From positions 1,612,001 through 1,676,000 of the forward strand of contig NZ_JAFIBM010000001.1 of the NCBI RefSeq assembly GCF_017833035.1: a stretch of DNA of 64,000 nt, given 5' to 3'. The notes below the pieces were generated by a model, which worked only from the letters and a program-made list of their open reading frames with translations, did not search any database and had not been told where the DNA came from. The DNA is from Frigoribacterium sp. PvP032 (lineage in GTDB: Bacteria > Actinomycetota > Actinomycetes > Actinomycetales > Microbacteriaceae). Shown one piece after another: positions 45,216 through 54,999 of this stretch (positions within the stretch are counted from its first letter, which is position 1; each line of letters begins with the position of its first letter). A program made the position numbers and the translations under genes.

Positions 45216-46506
45216 CGGCGCGACCGTCGAGCGCGACCGGCTGCGCGCCTCCTTCGACGGGGTCTGGGGCGACCTGGAGGGCGTGGGCCGCGACCCGCGC
45301 TCCGGCGGCTACGACCGGTTCTCGTGGACGGGCGTCGACCTGGGGCTCCGCGAGTGGTTCGTCGCGGAGGCGACCCGGCGCGGGCTCGAGGTTGAGGTCG
45401 ACCGCAACGGCAACCAGTGGGCCTGGTGGGGCGCGCCGGCCGACGGTGCCGTCGTCACCGGCAGCCACCTCGACAGCGTGCCCGGCGGGGGCGCCTTCGA
45501 CGGGCCGCTCGGCGTCGTCAGCGCCCTGCTCGCCGTCGACGCGCTCCGGGAGTCGGGCCTCGTGCCAGAGCGACCGCTCGCCGTCGTCAACTTCGTCGAG
45601 GAGGAGGGGGCCAGGTTCGGGCTCGCCTGCCTCGGGTCCCGGCTCATGACCGGCGCCGTCGACCCGGGCCACGCGCTCTCGCTGACGGACGACGACGGCA
45701 CGAGCCTCGCCGACGCGATGTCCGCCGCGGGTCACGCCCCGGAGCACGTCGGCCTCGACGAGGTGGCCCTGGCTCGCATCGGGGCCTTCGTCGAGCTGCA
45801 CGTCGAGCAGGGCCGCCACCTGGCCCTCGGCGACGAGTCGGTCGGGGTGGCGAGCTCGATCCTGCCGCACGGCCGGTGGCGGTTCTGCTTCGAGGGCGAG
45901 GGCAACCACGCCGGGACCACCCGGCTCGTCGACCGGCACGACCCGATGCTGCCCTTCGCCGAGTCCGTCGTCGCCGCGCGTCGGCTCGCCGCAGAGGTGC
46001 AGGCCGTCACGACGTTCGGCCGGGTGCGGGTCGACCCGAACGGCACGAACGCGATCCCGTCGCGCGTCGACGCCTGGCTCGACGCGCGAGGAGCTGACGA
46101 GGGCGGCGTCACCCGCCTGGTCGACGACCTGCAGCGGATCGCGGAGGAGGCGGCGGCCGGCCACGGCGTCCGCCTCACCGTGACGAACGACAGCTTCACC
46201 CCCGTCGTCGACTTCGACGCGTCCCTGAGCGACCGGCTGCGCTCGTCGCTCGGTGCCGCGTCGATCGCGGCGCCGACCCTGCCGACGGCCGCGGGTCACG
46301 ACGCCGGCATCCTCGCCTCGCGCGTGCCGACCGCGATGCTCTTCGTGCGGAACCCCACCGGGATCAGCCACAGCCCGCACGAGCAGGCCGACGAGTCCGA
46401 CTGCGTCGACGGGGTGGAGGCGCTGACCGTCGTGCTGCGCGACCTGCTGGTCGGGCCGCTCGCGGTCGTGTCGGACACGGGCGTCCCGGCCGGGGGCTCC
46501 CGGTGA
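45199..46506 (+). CDS. M20-family amidohydrolase in the place of HutG
   Basis: This 435-residue member of the allantoate amidohydrolase/N-carbamoylase group of peptidase M20 has metal-site segments [19 protein letters not shown] (His and Asp ligands), [11 protein letters not shown] (Glu pair), ELHVEQG (His ligand) and the C-terminal GHDAG and SHSPHEQ histidines. In the histidine pathway the HutF product, N-formylglutamate, needs a deformylase (HutG); none is present, and this gene occupies that slot between hutU and hutF. N-formylglutamate hydrolysis is therefore the inferred role. GAGGG precedes the ATG; it overlaps hutU by 17 bases and hutF by 4. Confidence 0.85.
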   Translation: MALARSGATVERDRLRASFDGVWGDLEGVGRDPRSGGYDRFSWTGVDLGLREWFVAEATRRGLEVEVDRNGNQWAWWGAPADGAVVTGSHLDSVPGGGAFDGPLGVVSALLAVDALRESGLVPERPLAVVNFVEEEGARFGLACLGSRLMTGAVDPGHALSLTDDDGTSLADAMSAAGHAPEHVGLDEVALARIGAFVELHVEQGRHLALGDESVGVASSILPHGRWRFCFEGEGNHAGTTRLVDRHDPMLPFAESVVAARRLAAEVQAVTTFGRVRVDPNGTNAIPSRVDAWLDARGADEGGVTRLVDDLQRIAEEAAAGHGVRLTVTNDSFTPVVDFDASLSDRLRSSLGAASIAAPTLPTAAGHDAGILASRVPTAMLFVRNPTGISHSPHEQADESDCVDGVEALTVVLRDLLVGPLAVVSDTGVPAGGSR

Positions 46507-48038
46507 CCGGGGACGGCGGCGCCGCGGTCGCCGCGGTCCCTGCGGTCCCGTCGGTCTTCTGGGCCGAGCACCTGTGGACCGGCGAGGGTGCGGTGCGGCA
46601 CGGCGTCGTCGTCGAGGTCGTGGGCGATCGGGTCGTGAGCGTGGCGGACGACGTCGTCGCGCCTCCTGCAGGGTCGACCCTGCTGTGGGGGCTGACGCTG
46701 CCGGGGCTAGTGAACGCCCACTCGCACGCGTTCCACCGGGCGCTGCGCGGGCGGACCCAGGTCGGCAGCGGCAGTTTCTGGACCTGGCGCGAGGTCATGT
46801 ACTCCGCGGCCGCCCGGCTGACGCCCGAGAACTACGAGGCCCTCGCCACGGCCGCCTTCACCGAGATGGTGCTGGCCGGGATCACGACCGTGGGCGAGTT
46901 CCACTACGTGCACCACACCCCTGACGGCACGCCGCACGACGACCCGATCGCGATGTCGCGAGCCCTGGTCCGCGCCGCGGCGACCGCGGGCGTCCGCCTG
47001 ACCCTGCTCGACACCTGCTACCTGGTCGGCGGGTTCGCGCCCGACGCGGCACGCGAGAGCGGGCCCGACGTCGAGGCCGGGCCCGACGTCGAGCAGGTGC
47101 ACGTCCCCTTGTCGGCCGCGCAGCTCCGCTTCGGCGACGGCACCGCCGCCGACTGGGCCCGGCGTGCGAGCGCCACGCGCGACGAGCTGAGCGGGCCGAC
47201 GGTCGTGGTCGGCGCGGCCGTGCACTCGGTGCGGGCCGTGCCCGAGCGCGCACTCGGCACCGTCGCCTCCTGGGCGCACGCACACGACGTGCCGTTGCAC
47301 GTGCACGTCTCCGAGCAGCCGGCCGAGAACGCGGACTGCGTGCGCCTCCTCGGCTCCACGCCCGTCGCCCTGCTCCGCCGGCACGGAGTCCTCGACCACA
47401 GGGCGACCGCCGTCCACGCCACCCACCTGACGCCGGGCGACGTCGCCGACCTCGCCGCGGGCGGCACCTGGGCCTGCTTCTGCGTCACGACCGAGCGCGA
47501 CCTGGCCGACGGCATCGGACCGGCCGCGGAACTGGTCGAGGCAGGCGTGCAGCTCACCGTCGGAAGCGACAGCCACGCCGTCATCGACATCCTCGAGGAG
47601 GTGCGGGGCATCGAGTCCGGACAGCGCCTGGTGAGCGGACGGCGCGGCTGGCTCGGAGCCGCGCAGCTGCTGGCCGCGGCGACCGTCCAGGGCGCCAGGT
47701 CGCTCGGCTGGGACGACGGCGGCACGATCGCCCCCGGTGCCCTCGCCGACTTCACGACCGTGTCCCTCGACTCGGTGCGCCTGGCGGACGCCCGCGCCGA
47801 CTCGCTGCTCGAGTCGGTCGTCTTCTCCGCCACGGCGTCCGACGTGACCTGGGTGGTCGTGGGCGGCGAGGTCGTCGTGCGCGACGGGGAACACGCGCGC
47901 GTCTCGTCGCCGGGCAGCGCGCTGCGCGACGCGATCGCGGCCGTGCTCCCGCCCGAGTCGTCGAGCGTGCCCTCGCCCTCGCCCTCGCCCGCGCCATCGC
48001 CACGCGCCCGCGCTCCCCGAGAGGACCCGCCCGCATGA
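46503..48038 (+). CDS. hutF: Formimidoylglutamate deiminase
   Basis: This 511-residue amidohydrolase-superfamily enzyme converts N-formimidoyl-L-glutamate to N-formyl-L-glutamate and ammonia. Motifs are [13 protein letters not shown] (metal His pair), [21 protein letters not shown] and [15 protein letters not shown] with the metal Asp. [10 protein letters not shown] is typical of HutF. A Pro/Ser-rich C-terminal tail ([12 protein letters not shown]) is unusual. GTG start; both ends overlap neighbours by 4 bases. Confidence 0.92.
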   Translation: MTGDGGAAVAAVPAVPSVFWAEHLWTGEGAVRHGVVVEVVGDRVVSVADDVVAPPAGSTLLWGLTLPGLVNAHSHAFHRALRGRTQVGSGSFWTWREVMYSAAARLTPENYEALATAAFTEMVLAGITTVGEFHYVHHTPDGTPHDDPIAMSRALVRAAATAGVRLTLLDTCYLVGGFAPDAARESGPDVEAGPDVEQVHVPLSAAQLRFGDGTAADWARRASATRDELSGPTVVVGAAVHSVRAVPERALGTVASWAHAHDVPLHVHVSEQPAENADCVRLLGSTPVALLRRHGVLDHRATAVHATHLTPGDVADLAAGGTWACFCVTTERDLADGIGPAAELVEAGVQLTVGSDSHAVIDILEEVRGIESGQRLVSGRRGWLGAAQLLAAATVQGARSLGWDDGGTIAPGALADFTTVSLDSVRLADARADSLLESVVFSATASDVTWVVVGGEVVVRDGEHARVSSPGSALRDAIAAVLPPESSSVPSPSPSPAPSPRARAPREDPPA

Positions 48039-49237
48039 CCGTCACCGCCCTGACCGGCATCTCGCAGCTCGTCACGAACGACCCGACGCACGAGTACGCC
48101 GAGGCGGCGAGCGGTCCGCTCGGCGTGGTGCGCGACGCGGCTGTCCTCTGCGACGACGGTCGTGTGCTCTGGACCGGTCCCGCCGCCGCCCTGCCGTCGT
48201 CGATGGCCGACGGCGTGACCGACCTGGGCGGGCGTGCGGTCGTCCCCGGCTTCGTCGACAGCCACGCCCACCTGGCGTTCGCGGGCGACCGGTCCGACGA
48301 GTTCGCCGCCCGGATGGCCGGCGAGTCGTACTCCGCCGGCGGCATCCGCAGCACCGTGGCGCACACGCGGGCCGCTAGCGACGTCGACCTCGCCGCGTCG
48401 GTGCGGCGGCTCGCCGACGAGGCGCTGCGCCAGGGCACGACCACGCTCGAGAGCAAGTCCGGCTACGGGCTGAGCGTGCACGACGAGCGCCGCAGCCTGG
48501 AGGCGGTCAGGGCGGTCACGACGGAGGCGACGTTCCTGGGTGCGCACGTCGTGCCTGCCGAGTTCGCCGGGCGGCCCGACGACTACGTCGCGCTCGTCAT
48601 CGGCGAGATGCTCGACGCCTGTGCCCCTCTCGCGCGGTGGATCGACGTCTTCTGCGACGTCGGGGCGTTCGACGTCGACCAGACGCGGGCGATCCTCACC
48701 GCCGGCATGGCCGCGGGGCTGACGCCGCGCCTCCACGCGGGTCAGCTCGCGCCGGGCGGGGGCATCCAGCTCGGCGTCGAGCTCGGGGCGGCCTCGGTCG
48801 ACCACGTCACCCACGCGAGCGACGACGACGTGGAGGCGCTGGCCGGGTCGACGACGGTCGCGACGCTCCTCCCGGGGGCCGAGTTCTCGACCCGCGCGGC
48901 CTACCCCGACGCGCGGCGGCTGCTCGCAGCCGGTGCGACGGTGGCCCTGGCGGCCGACTGCAACCCGGGGTCGAGCTACACGACGAGCATCCCGTTCTGC
49001 ATCGCGGTGGCCGTGCGCGACATGCACATGGCGCCGGCCGAGGCGCTGTGGTCGGCCACCGCCGGGGGAGCCGCGGCCCTCAGGCGGACGGACGTCGGCC
49101 ACCTCGGCGTCGGGGCGGCTGCAGATCTCCTGGTGCTCGACGCGCCGTCGTACGTGCACCTGGCCTACCGGCCGGGGGTGCCGCTGGTCGAGTCGGTCTG
49201 GCGCGCCGGGCAGCGCGTCGTCGGTCGCGAGCGCTGA
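48035..49237 (+). CDS. hutI: Imidazolonepropionase
   Basis: This 400-residue amidohydrolase opens the imidazolone ring to N-formimidoylglutamate. [18 protein letters not shown] (metal His pair), [22 protein letters not shown] and [18 protein letters not shown] are the family's zinc- and substrate-binding regions. It starts at the ATG at 48035 overlapping the hutF stop and ends in TGATG with the hutD start. Confidence 0.95.
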   Translation: MTVTALTGISQLVTNDPTHEYAEAASGPLGVVRDAAVLCDDGRVLWTGPAAALPSSMADGVTDLGGRAVVPGFVDSHAHLAFAGDRSDEFAARMAGESYSAGGIRSTVAHTRAASDVDLAASVRRLADEALRQGTTTLESKSGYGLSVHDERRSLEAVRAVTTEATFLGAHVVPAEFAGRPDDYVALVIGEMLDACAPLARWIDVFCDVGAFDVDQTRAILTAGMAAGLTPRLHAGQLAPGGGIQLGVELGAASVDHVTHASDDDVEALAGSTTVATLLPGAEFSTRAAYPDARRLLAAGATVALAADCNPGSSYTTSIPFCIAVAVRDMHMAPAEALWSATAGGAAALRRTDVGHLGVGAAADLLVLDAPSYVHLAYRPGVPLVESVWRAGQRVVGRER

Positions 49238-49797
49238 TGGCGGAGCGCGTCGTGCTGCGGGCGGCCTCGCGCCCGGTGGTGCCGTGGCGGAACGGCGCCG
49301 GGACGACGACGGTCGTGGCGGAGGGGTCAGCGTCCTGCTCGTGGCGTGTCAGCGTCGCGACGATCAGCCGGTCGGCGCCCTTCTCGGACTTCGCCGGGGT
49401 CGACCGGCTGCTGATGCCGCTCTCGGAGCAGGGCCTCGACCTCGTGGTCGACGGTCGACCGGTGCGCCGAGAGGCCTTCGAGGTGCTGGCGTTCGCCGGC
49501 TAGTCGGTGGTCGAGGCCGTCGACGTCGGGTCCACGGGCCTCGACCTGAACCTCATGACGCGTCGAGGCGCGGCCGAGGGACGACTCGGGATCGTCCCCG
49601 TCCCTGCGACGCTCGAGATCGCGGTGCGAGAGACCCTCGTGGCCGTGGTCGTGGCGGGCCAGGTGCGCGTCGGTGAGGACGTTCTCGATCGGCTCGACGG
49701 CCTGCAGATCGAGGGCCCGGCCACCGTGAGCGTCTCCGGGCGAGGGCTGCTCGCCGTCGTGCGCGTGTCCGCGATCACGGTCGTCCGTCCACCGTGA
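49237..49797 (+). pseudogene. hutD: HutD family protein interrupted by an in-frame TAG
   Basis: The gene would encode about 186 residues, the usual size of HutD. Codons 1-88 (RPVVPWRNGAGTTTVVAEG, WRVSVATI, FAGVDRLLMPL) match the N-terminal cupin half; codon 89 (49501-49503) is TAG; the same frame then continues with STGLDLNLMTRRG, the strongly conserved second-half HutD signature. No frameshift is needed, so this is a single nonsense codon or a sequencing error. HutD is thought to bind formylglutamate and limit pathway flux. Reinitiation at GTG 49507 could still make the C-terminal half. Confidence 0.8.
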
Positions 49798-49836
49798 GCG
49801 TCGTCGTCCCCGTCGGCTCAGTCCGTCGGCTCAGGC

Positions 49837-50394
49837 CTACGAGACGAAGAGGCGAAGTGCGTCCGCACTGAGCGGGCGGTCGGCGAAGAGGAGTCGTACC
49901 GCGTCGGGGTCGGGGTTGCCCGCGTCCGGGCCGCGCCAGACGAGCTCCAGGCCTGCGCGCCGGGCCGCGCGACGTGACCCCTCGTTGTGCTCGAGGAGGG
50001 ACGCGACCAGCGGCAGGTCGCGCCCCGTCGCGGACACCGCGTCGCGGGCCGCGGCGATGATCTCCTGCGCGTAGCCGCGTCCCCACGCCGATGGTGTCAG
50101 CCGGTAGTAGATGTTCCACGCGAGGTCGCCGCGAAGGCTGGGGCCGCCCATGCCGACCAGCGCGCCCGTCGACGTGTCACGGACGACCCAGACGTCGACG
50201 CCGTTCGCCTCCCACCCCGCCAGGTACCGCTCGACCAGGTGGCGCGTGTCCTCCAGCTCACGGTGGCGCGCGGAGGGGAGGTGCGTCCAGACCTCTGGGT
50301 CGGCGTGGAGGTCGTGGAGCTCCGGGAGGTCCCCCTCGGCAGGGCGGGAGAGCGTCAGTCGTTCCGTCAGCGTCGCCTGGATCATGCCCGCCAT
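49837..50394 (-). CDS. GNAT acetyltransferase, RimJ/RimL-like
   Basis: This protein has about 185 residues. TERLTLSRPAEGDLPELHDLHADPEVWTHLPS at the start, then AWNIYYRLTPSAWGRGYAQEII (acetyl-CoA motif A) and [26 protein letters not shown] are typical of the RimJ/RimL family (acetyltransf_3), which acetylates protein N-termini or small molecules. Start candidates are ATG 50394 (used here) and ATG 50385. It faces the truncated aldo/keto reductase gene in tandem. Confidence 0.85.
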   Translation of the reverse strand: MAGMIQATLTERLTLSRPAEGDLPELHDLHADPEVWTHLPSARHRELEDTRHLVERYLAGWEANGVDVWVVRDTSTGALVGMGGPSLRGDLAWNIYYRLTPSAWGRGYAQEIIAAARDAVSATGRDLPLVASLLEHNEGSRRAARRAGLELVWRGPDAGNPDPDAVRLLFADRPLSADALRLFVS

Positions 50395-50408
50395 TCTTCC
50401 GTGCACAG

Positions 50409-51050
50409 TCACTCGTTCAGTGCTGAGGGCCGCTCGCCACGGGTCAGCCGCGGTCGCGAGCCATCCCTGCCTCGGTGTTGCGCGTGCCGACAGCGACGCC
50501 GTGCGGTGAGGCTGAGGCTGTACTCGGACTGGATCGCGGCGATCGGGAACGTCGCGTGCGCCCGTCGCAGGGTCTCCGCTGATGTCTCCGAGACACCGAC
50601 GTAGCGGGCCTTGCCGGCGGTGACGGCCTCGCTCATCGCGCCGACGGTGTCCTCGATCGGCACGGTCGGGTCGGCGCGGTGCAGGTACCAGAGGTCGACG
50701 TGGTCGGTGCCGAGGTGCGTGAGGGACCGGTCGATCGCGCGTCGGGCGTGTTCGGGGGAGCCGTCGAGGCCGATCGGGGTGCCGTCGTCGGTGAAGTCGG
50801 TGGCGAACTTCGACGCGACGACCACCCGGTCCCGGTCGGCACCGAGGGTGCGGCCGAGCAGCTTCTCGTTCGCGAACGGCCCGTACGCCTCGGCGGTGTC
50901 GAACAGGGTGATCCCGAGGTCGAGAGCGCGGCGGATGGTCTCGACGGAGCCAGCCTCGGTGGCGCCTCCGTAGAAGGCGCTCATGCCCATGCAGCCGAGG
51001 CCGAGCGTGGACGTGACGAGGCCCTGGGAGCCGAGTGGGATCTGCTGCAG
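50409..51050 (-). pseudogene. Truncated aldo/keto reductase
   Basis: Codons from 51050 encode LQQIPLGSQGLVTSTLGLGCMGMS, a standard AKR start in which the first codon is CTG where ATG is expected; GGAGA lies 7 bases before it. DTAEAYG (Asp/Tyr of the tetrad) and LHRADPTVPIEDTVGAMSEAV follow normally to IAAIQSEYSL; after that the frame leaves the family and stops, so the last third (roughly 110 residues, including the NADPH-binding strand) is lost. A TTGACA (-35-like) at 51122-51117 on this strand and the divergent MerR gene suggest it was once regulated. Confidence 0.7.
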
Positions 51051-51094
51051 GGAAGTTCTCCGTTCACCGCCGGGTCGATCCGGACGTCCCGACT

Positions 51095-51123
51095 CTCGAC
51101 CCCGGTGCGCACACCATGTCAAG
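51095..51123. promoter_or_regulatory. Possible MerR operator in the divergent region
   Basis: CTCGAC (51095-51100) and GTCAAG (51118-51123) form a mismatched inverted repeat around GGTGCGCACACC. The right arm overlaps a minus-strand TTGACA. The layout, an inverted repeat inside a promoter between a MerR gene and its reductase, is typical of MerR-family operators, but the arms are short. Confidence 0.35.
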
Positions 51124-51139
51124 TGGGAGACTCAGACCC

Positions 51140-51523
51140 GTGCTGCTTCCCGAGGTCCATGTCGACGAGCCCGTCACGATCAGCGCCGCGGCCGCCCTCC
51201 TCGGCATCACCGTCGACACGATCCGGTACTACGAGAAGGAGGGCATCGCACCGGCACCAGCGCGAGGCCCTGACGGGTGGCGTCGCTACGACACGGCTGC
51301 GCTGAGCTGGCTCGCCGGCACGGTGATGCTCCGCGGCTCGGGGATGAGCGTGCACGAGATGCGTGAGTACGCCGCTGCGTACCGGGCGGGTGCTGACGAT
51401 GCCGAGCGGCTCGCGCTCCTCGAACAGCACCACGCGGCTGTCCTCGAGCGGCAGGCCGAGGTCCAGCGGCACCTCGCTGCGCTGGAACGGAAGATCGCCG
51501 CGTACCGCAGGCTGGTCTCGTGA
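51140..51523 (+). CDS. MerR-family transcriptional regulator
   Basis: This regulator has about 127 residues. It has an N-terminal winged HTH (about 10-80: VTISAAAALLGITVDTIRYYEKEGIAPAPARG, then WRRYDTAALSWLAGTVMLRGSGMSVHEM) and a coiled-coil dimerisation helix (about 90-125). No cysteine cluster for metal sensing is present, so it fits the group that controls aldo/keto reductases and stress genes. The start could be GTG 51140 or ATG 51116. It is divergent to the truncated reductase and overlaps the ASCH gene by 4 bases. Confidence 0.85.
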   Translation: MLLPEVHVDEPVTISAAAALLGITVDTIRYYEKEGIAPAPARGPDGWRRYDTAALSWLAGTVMLRGSGMSVHEMREYAAAYRAGADDAERLALLEQHHAAVLERQAEVQRHLAALERKIAAYRRLVS

Positions 51524-51876
51524 CCGGACAAGACCGACAGATCGTCCACTTCCACCAGAAGCACCACGACGCGATCGTCAGCGGCGAGAAGGCGACCACG
51601 GTCCGGTGGGGCGAGTCGATCCAGGTCGGCGCGGCGACGTTCGTGTTCGACGACCATCCCACCGCCTCGCCGCTCGCCGGGCACGTCACCGCGGTGCGGA
51701 GGCGCCGCCTCGACGAGCTGACCGCCGAACAGGCGCATCAGCCCGCAGGGACGGACATGACGCGCTTCGCCGAGCAGCTCCGGGAGAACTACTACTCGGA
51801 CATGCCGGGCGAAGCGGTCGTCGACGTCGCCGAGCTGGTCCTCGCCGGGCGGGCCCCCGCAGAGCCGTCCCGGTAG
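51520..51876 (+). CDS. ASCH-domain protein
   Basis: This 118-residue protein consists of one ASCH domain: IVHFHQKHHDAIVSGEKATTVRWGE (core beta strand with the typical Gly-x-Lys-x-x-Thr-x-Arg pattern) and a C-terminal SDMPGEAVVDVAELV. ASCH (PUA-like) proteins bind RNA or act on modified nucleosides, e.g. the YqfB amidohydrolase. The GTG start overlaps the MerR stop (GTGA), so both come from one message. Confidence 0.75.
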   Translation: MTGQDRQIVHFHQKHHDAIVSGEKATTVRWGESIQVGAATFVFDDHPTASPLAGHVTAVRRRRLDELTAEQAHQPAGTDMTRFAEQLRENYYSDMPGEAVVDVAELVLAGRAPAEPSR

Positions 51877-51995
51877 GGGATCCGCTCCTCCCGGGCCAGG
51901 CCACCTGCGCACGGGCCCGCGGGCCCCTCCGCCCGAGGAGGTGCCTGCGCGCGACGGGCGTCGCCGAGTGCGCCCCGGCCCGGTACGGTTGCGGG

Positions 51996-52598
51996 ATGGT
52001 CTCCTCACCCGACGCCCCGTCCGACCTCGACCCCTCGTCGGCCGGACCGGCCTCTGTCGTGGTGGAGGACGACGTGGCCGGCGACCCCGACGCAGCTGCT
52101 GCGCCCGCCGAGCGAGAGGTCCTCGGCTGGCTCGAGTTCGGCGAGGCCGCGCGGCACCTCGCCCGCGACGTCGTCGCCGCCGACTTCACGCCCGACGTGA
52201 TCGTCGCCGTGGCCCGCGGCGGCCTCGTGCTCGCCGGCGCCGTCGCGTACGCCCTCGACACGAAGATGTGCGGGTCGATCAACGTCGAGTTCTACACCGG
52301 CGTCGACGAGCGCCTGCCCGAGCCCGTCCTGCTGCCCCCGACGCTCGACGCCCCGGCCCTGGCAGACAAGCGCGTGCTCGTCGTCGACGACGTCTCCGAC
52401 TCGGGCCGCACCCTCTCCCTCGTCCGCGACCTGCTCGCCGAGGTCGCCTCCGAGGTGCGCACCGTCTGCCTCTACAGCAAGCCGCAGACCGTCCTCGAGC
52501 CCGACTTCACCTGGAAGCGCACCTCCCAGTGGATCACCTTCCCGTGGAGCGCCCTGCCCCCCGTGACCCGCGACGCCGGACAGGGGGACGCCTCGTGA
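51996..52598 (+). CDS. Phosphoribosyltransferase
   Basis: This 200-residue type I PRTase has the PRPP-binding loop [15 protein letters not shown] (about residues 125-139). [21 protein letters not shown] and a C-terminal [13 protein letters not shown] are like xanthine/guanine PRTases of the Gpt group. The 40-residue N-terminal Asp/Ala/Pro-rich part is probably disordered. TACGGT (51984-51989) lies 6 bases before the ATG (leaderless). First gene of a three-gene operon with overlapping starts. Confidence 0.88.
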   Translation: MVSSPDAPSDLDPSSAGPASVVVEDDVAGDPDAAAAPAEREVLGWLEFGEAARHLARDVVAADFTPDVIVAVARGGLVLAGAVAYALDTKMCGSINVEFYTGVDERLPEPVLLPPTLDAPALADKRVLVVDDVSDSGRTLSLVRDLLAEVASEVRTVCLYSKPQTVLEPDFTWKRTSQWITFPWSALPPVTRDAGQGDAS

Positions 52599-53338
52599 GC
52601 ATCCACCTGGTGGGCGGCGGCTGGGCGCCCGACGAGCCCGGGCTCTACGACCTCTTCGTCGCCGAGGCGGCGGTCCGCGGCCGGGCCGTCGGTCGCGACG
52701 TCCCGCGCGTCGGCGTCCTGATCGTCGTCGCCGACGACTCGCCCTCAGAAGAGTGGCGCACCGGCTTCCCTGCCCTCATCGCGTCCGGGGGCCGCTGCGA
52801 GGTCGTCACGACCGTCGTCGAGGCGGGCGAGGTCTTCGACACGCGAGTGCTCAGCGACGTCGACGGCCTGGTCGTCGGCGGTGGTCTGACGCCGGCCTAC
52901 CTCGAGGCGGTGGCTCCGCTGGTCGACCAGGTGCGCCTCCTCGTCAGCGACGGCCTGCCCTACGTCGGGTTCTCGGCGGGCGCTGCCATCGCGGCCGACC
53001 GGGCCCTGCTCGGCGGCTGGCTGATCGGGGACGTGCCAGTCTGCCCGCAGGACGCCTCGGAGGACCTCGACGAGGTCGAGCTCGGCGAGGGCCTCGGCCT
53101 CGTCGACCTCGCCGTCGACGTCCACGCCGCGCAGTGGGGCACGCTCACGCGGCTGGTCGCCGCGACGGAGGCCGGGATGGTCCGAGGAGGCGTCGCGATC
53201 GACGAGCACACCGCCCTCGTCGTCGGGGAGGGCGCGCTGACCGTGCTCGGCCGCGGCAGCGTCTGGCGCGTCGAGCCGCAGGTCGACGAGCAGGGCGACG
53301 TCGTCGGCGTCTCCGTCGGCTCGCTGGGCGCGGAGTGA
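52595..53338 (+). CDS. Peptidase S51-like protein (dipeptidase E/cyanophycinase fold)
   Basis: The protein has 247 residues. The nucleophile Ser127 is in GFSAGAAI, the serine elbow of the family; [14 protein letters not shown] precedes it, and IDEHTALVV near residue 210 resembles the family's late region. Dipeptidase E cleaves Asp-X dipeptides and cyanophycinases hydrolyse cyanophycin; the substrate cannot be told here. The GTG start overlaps the PRTase stop and its own stop overlaps ung. Confidence 0.8.
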   Translation: MSIHLVGGGWAPDEPGLYDLFVAEAAVRGRAVGRDVPRVGVLIVVADDSPSEEWRTGFPALIASGGRCEVVTTVVEAGEVFDTRVLSDVDGLVVGGGLTPAYLEAVAPLVDQVRLLVSDGLPYVGFSAGAAIAADRALLGGWLIGDVPVCPQDASEDLDEVELGEGLGLVDLAVDVHAAQWGTLTRLVAATEAGMVRGGVAIDEHTALVVGEGALTVLGRGSVWRVEPQVDEQGDVVGVSVGSLGAE

Positions 53339-54021
53339 TCGCGCGCCCGCTGTCCGACCTGGTGCACCCGAGCTGGGCAGAGGCCCTCGAGCCCGTCGCC
53401 CCGCTCGTCGCCGACATGGGCGAGTACCTGCGTGCCGAGGTGCGCGCCGGCCGCGGCTACCTGCCGGCGGGCGACGCGGTGCTGCGCGTCTTCACGACGC
53501 CGCTCGACGAGGTCAAGGTGCTCGTCGTCGGCCAGGACCCCTACCCGACGCCCGGCCACCCGATCGGGCTGTCGTTCGCCACGGCCCCCGACGTCCGGCC
53601 CGTGCCGCGCAGCCTCGCGAACATCTACCGCGAGCTGCACGACGACCTCGGCCACGCGCCCGTCGCCCACGGCGACCTCACCTCGTGGCAGCGCAACGGG
53701 GTCATGCTGCTCAACCGCGTGCTGACCGTGAGACCCGGCGAGGCCGGCTCGCATCGCGGCAAGGGCTGGGAACCCGTGACCCAGCGCGCCGTCGAGGTGC
53801 TCGCCGCGCGCGGCGGACCGCTCGTGGGGCTGCTCTGGGGGCGCGACGCGGCGTCGCTGGTGCCGATGCTCGGCGACGTCCCGACCGTGCAGTCCGCCCA
53901 CCCGAGCCCGTTGTCGGCGTCGCGCGGGTTCTTCGGGTCGCGGCCGTTCAGCCGGGTCGACGCACTGCTCGTGCAGCAGGGCGGCACCGCCGTCGACTGG
54001 CGCCTGCCCGACCTGCCCTGA
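53335..54021 (+). CDS. ung: Uracil-DNA glycosylase
   Basis: This 228-residue family 1 UDG removes uracil from DNA. The water-activating loop is [19 protein letters not shown] (Asp68); LLWGRDA and [20 protein letters not shown] carry the leucine-loop and catalytic His. A GTG start overlaps the S51 gene by 4 bases. It is the last gene of the operon and is followed by a gene-free stretch of repeats. Confidence 0.93.
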   Translation: MIARPLSDLVHPSWAEALEPVAPLVADMGEYLRAEVRAGRGYLPAGDAVLRVFTTPLDEVKVLVVGQDPYPTPGHPIGLSFATAPDVRPVPRSLANIYRELHDDLGHAPVAHGDLTSWQRNGVMLLNRVLTVRPGEAGSHRGKGWEPVTQRAVEVLAARGGPLVGLLWGRDAASLVPMLGDVPTVQSAHPSPLSASRGFFGSRPFSRVDALLVQQGGTAVDWRLPDLP

Positions 54022-54041
54022 GCTGCCCGGAGCCTCGTCCG

Positions 54042-54331
54042 CAATTCAGGAAGTCACGGGCCGCGCCTCCTGATCCGTGCACGGTTCAGGATCCGCACTC
54101 CTGCTGTGGCGCAATCCAGGACTGAGAGTCCTGAATGAGGTGGCACCACACAGGGCTGCCGACTCTGATCCGTGCCCATCCGTCCATCTCACCCGCGCCT
54201 CCTCGTGTGTGCCCCTTCGTATTCGCAATTCAGGAGTCGGTGCGCCGTAGCTCCTGAATCGTGCACACATCAGGACTCGGACTCCTGCTGTGGCCCAACT
54301 CAGGACTCAGACTCCTGAATCAGGAGGCACC
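54042..54331. repeat. Pair of 106-bp imperfect direct repeats rich in CAGGA/TCCTG
   Basis: Copies at 54042-54147 and 54226-54331 are exactly equal in length and agree at about 81 of 106 positions by hand. Each starts CAATTCAGGA, contains ACTCCTGCTGTGGC and ends GGCACC. TCAGGA/TCCTGA inverted pairs (for example ATTCAGGAG mirrored by CTCCTGAAT at 54229-54256) make each copy a set of small hairpins. It fills the 357-base gap between ung and the GNAT gene; no ORF is supported. Confidence 0.7.
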
Positions 54332-54378
54332 GGCGCGCGGCCGAGGAGGCGGGGGCCGCGACGTGCCAGAGTGGGGAC

Positions 54379-54990
54379 GTGCTCGAGGAGGAATACCAGC
54401 AGAGGCGGCAGCTGCCGCACCGGCTGCGTCCTGCGCCGGCACCCGAGCCCGCGTTCTCGTTCGAGATCCGGCCGCTCGAGCCCGCCGACCTGCCGTACGT
54501 GCGCGAGATCTACGCCCACTACGTCGCGAACTCGAGCGTGACCTTCGACGAGAAGGCGATGACCCTCGCCGAGTGGCGCCGCAAGGCCGCGGTCGGGCAG
54601 AAGCTCGGCATGCCCTTCCTGGTCGCGGTCAGCCCGGCCGGCGAGGTGCTCGGCTACGCCCACGCGGCTCCCTGGGGCGGCAAGGCCGCGTACCGGTACA
54701 CGGTCGAGACGTCGATCTTCCTGCGGGCGGCGACGACGGGCCGGGGGCTCGGCAGGGCCCTGCTGGAGGCGCTGGTCGAGTCCTGCAGGGAGGCCGGCAT
54801 CCGCGAGATGATCGCCGTCATCGCCGACGCCAAGGCCGACGCGTCGATCGCCCTGCACTCCAGGCTCGGCTTCGTCGAGGTGGGCCGGATGGGCCGGGTC
54901 GGCTTCAAGTTCGGCCGCTGGCTCGGCACGGTCACGATGCAGAAGTCGCTGAAGAAGCGCCGTCGTCGCGACGCGGCGCCGCGCGCCTAG
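54379..54990 (+). CDS. GNAT acetyltransferase, phosphinothricin acetyltransferase-like
   Basis: The protein has 203 residues. A 25-residue Gln/Arg-rich leader precedes the domain FEIRPLEPADLPYVREIYAHYVANSSVTFDE, a hallmark of the Pat/Bar and MddA group that acetylates methionine sulfone/sulfoximine-like compounds. TGRGLGRALLEALVE is the acetyl-CoA loop. The role may be amino-acid analogue detoxification. The GTG at 54379 has CAGAGT 6 bases upstream, a near match to the leaderless pattern. Confidence 0.85.
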   Translation: MLEEEYQQRRQLPHRLRPAPAPEPAFSFEIRPLEPADLPYVREIYAHYVANSSVTFDEKAMTLAEWRRKAAVGQKLGMPFLVAVSPAGEVLGYAHAAPWGGKAAYRYTVETSIFLRAATTGRGLGRALLEALVESCREAGIREMIAVIADAKADASIALHSRLGFVEVGRMGRVGFKFGRWLGTVTMQKSLKKRRRRDAAPRA

Positions 54991-54999
54991 GCTCGGTGC

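Noticed and set aside
54042-54331. tRNA or small structured RNA in the CAGGA repeats
   Set aside because: The hairpins do not form a cloverleaf and no T-loop consensus (GTTCGAATC) is present.
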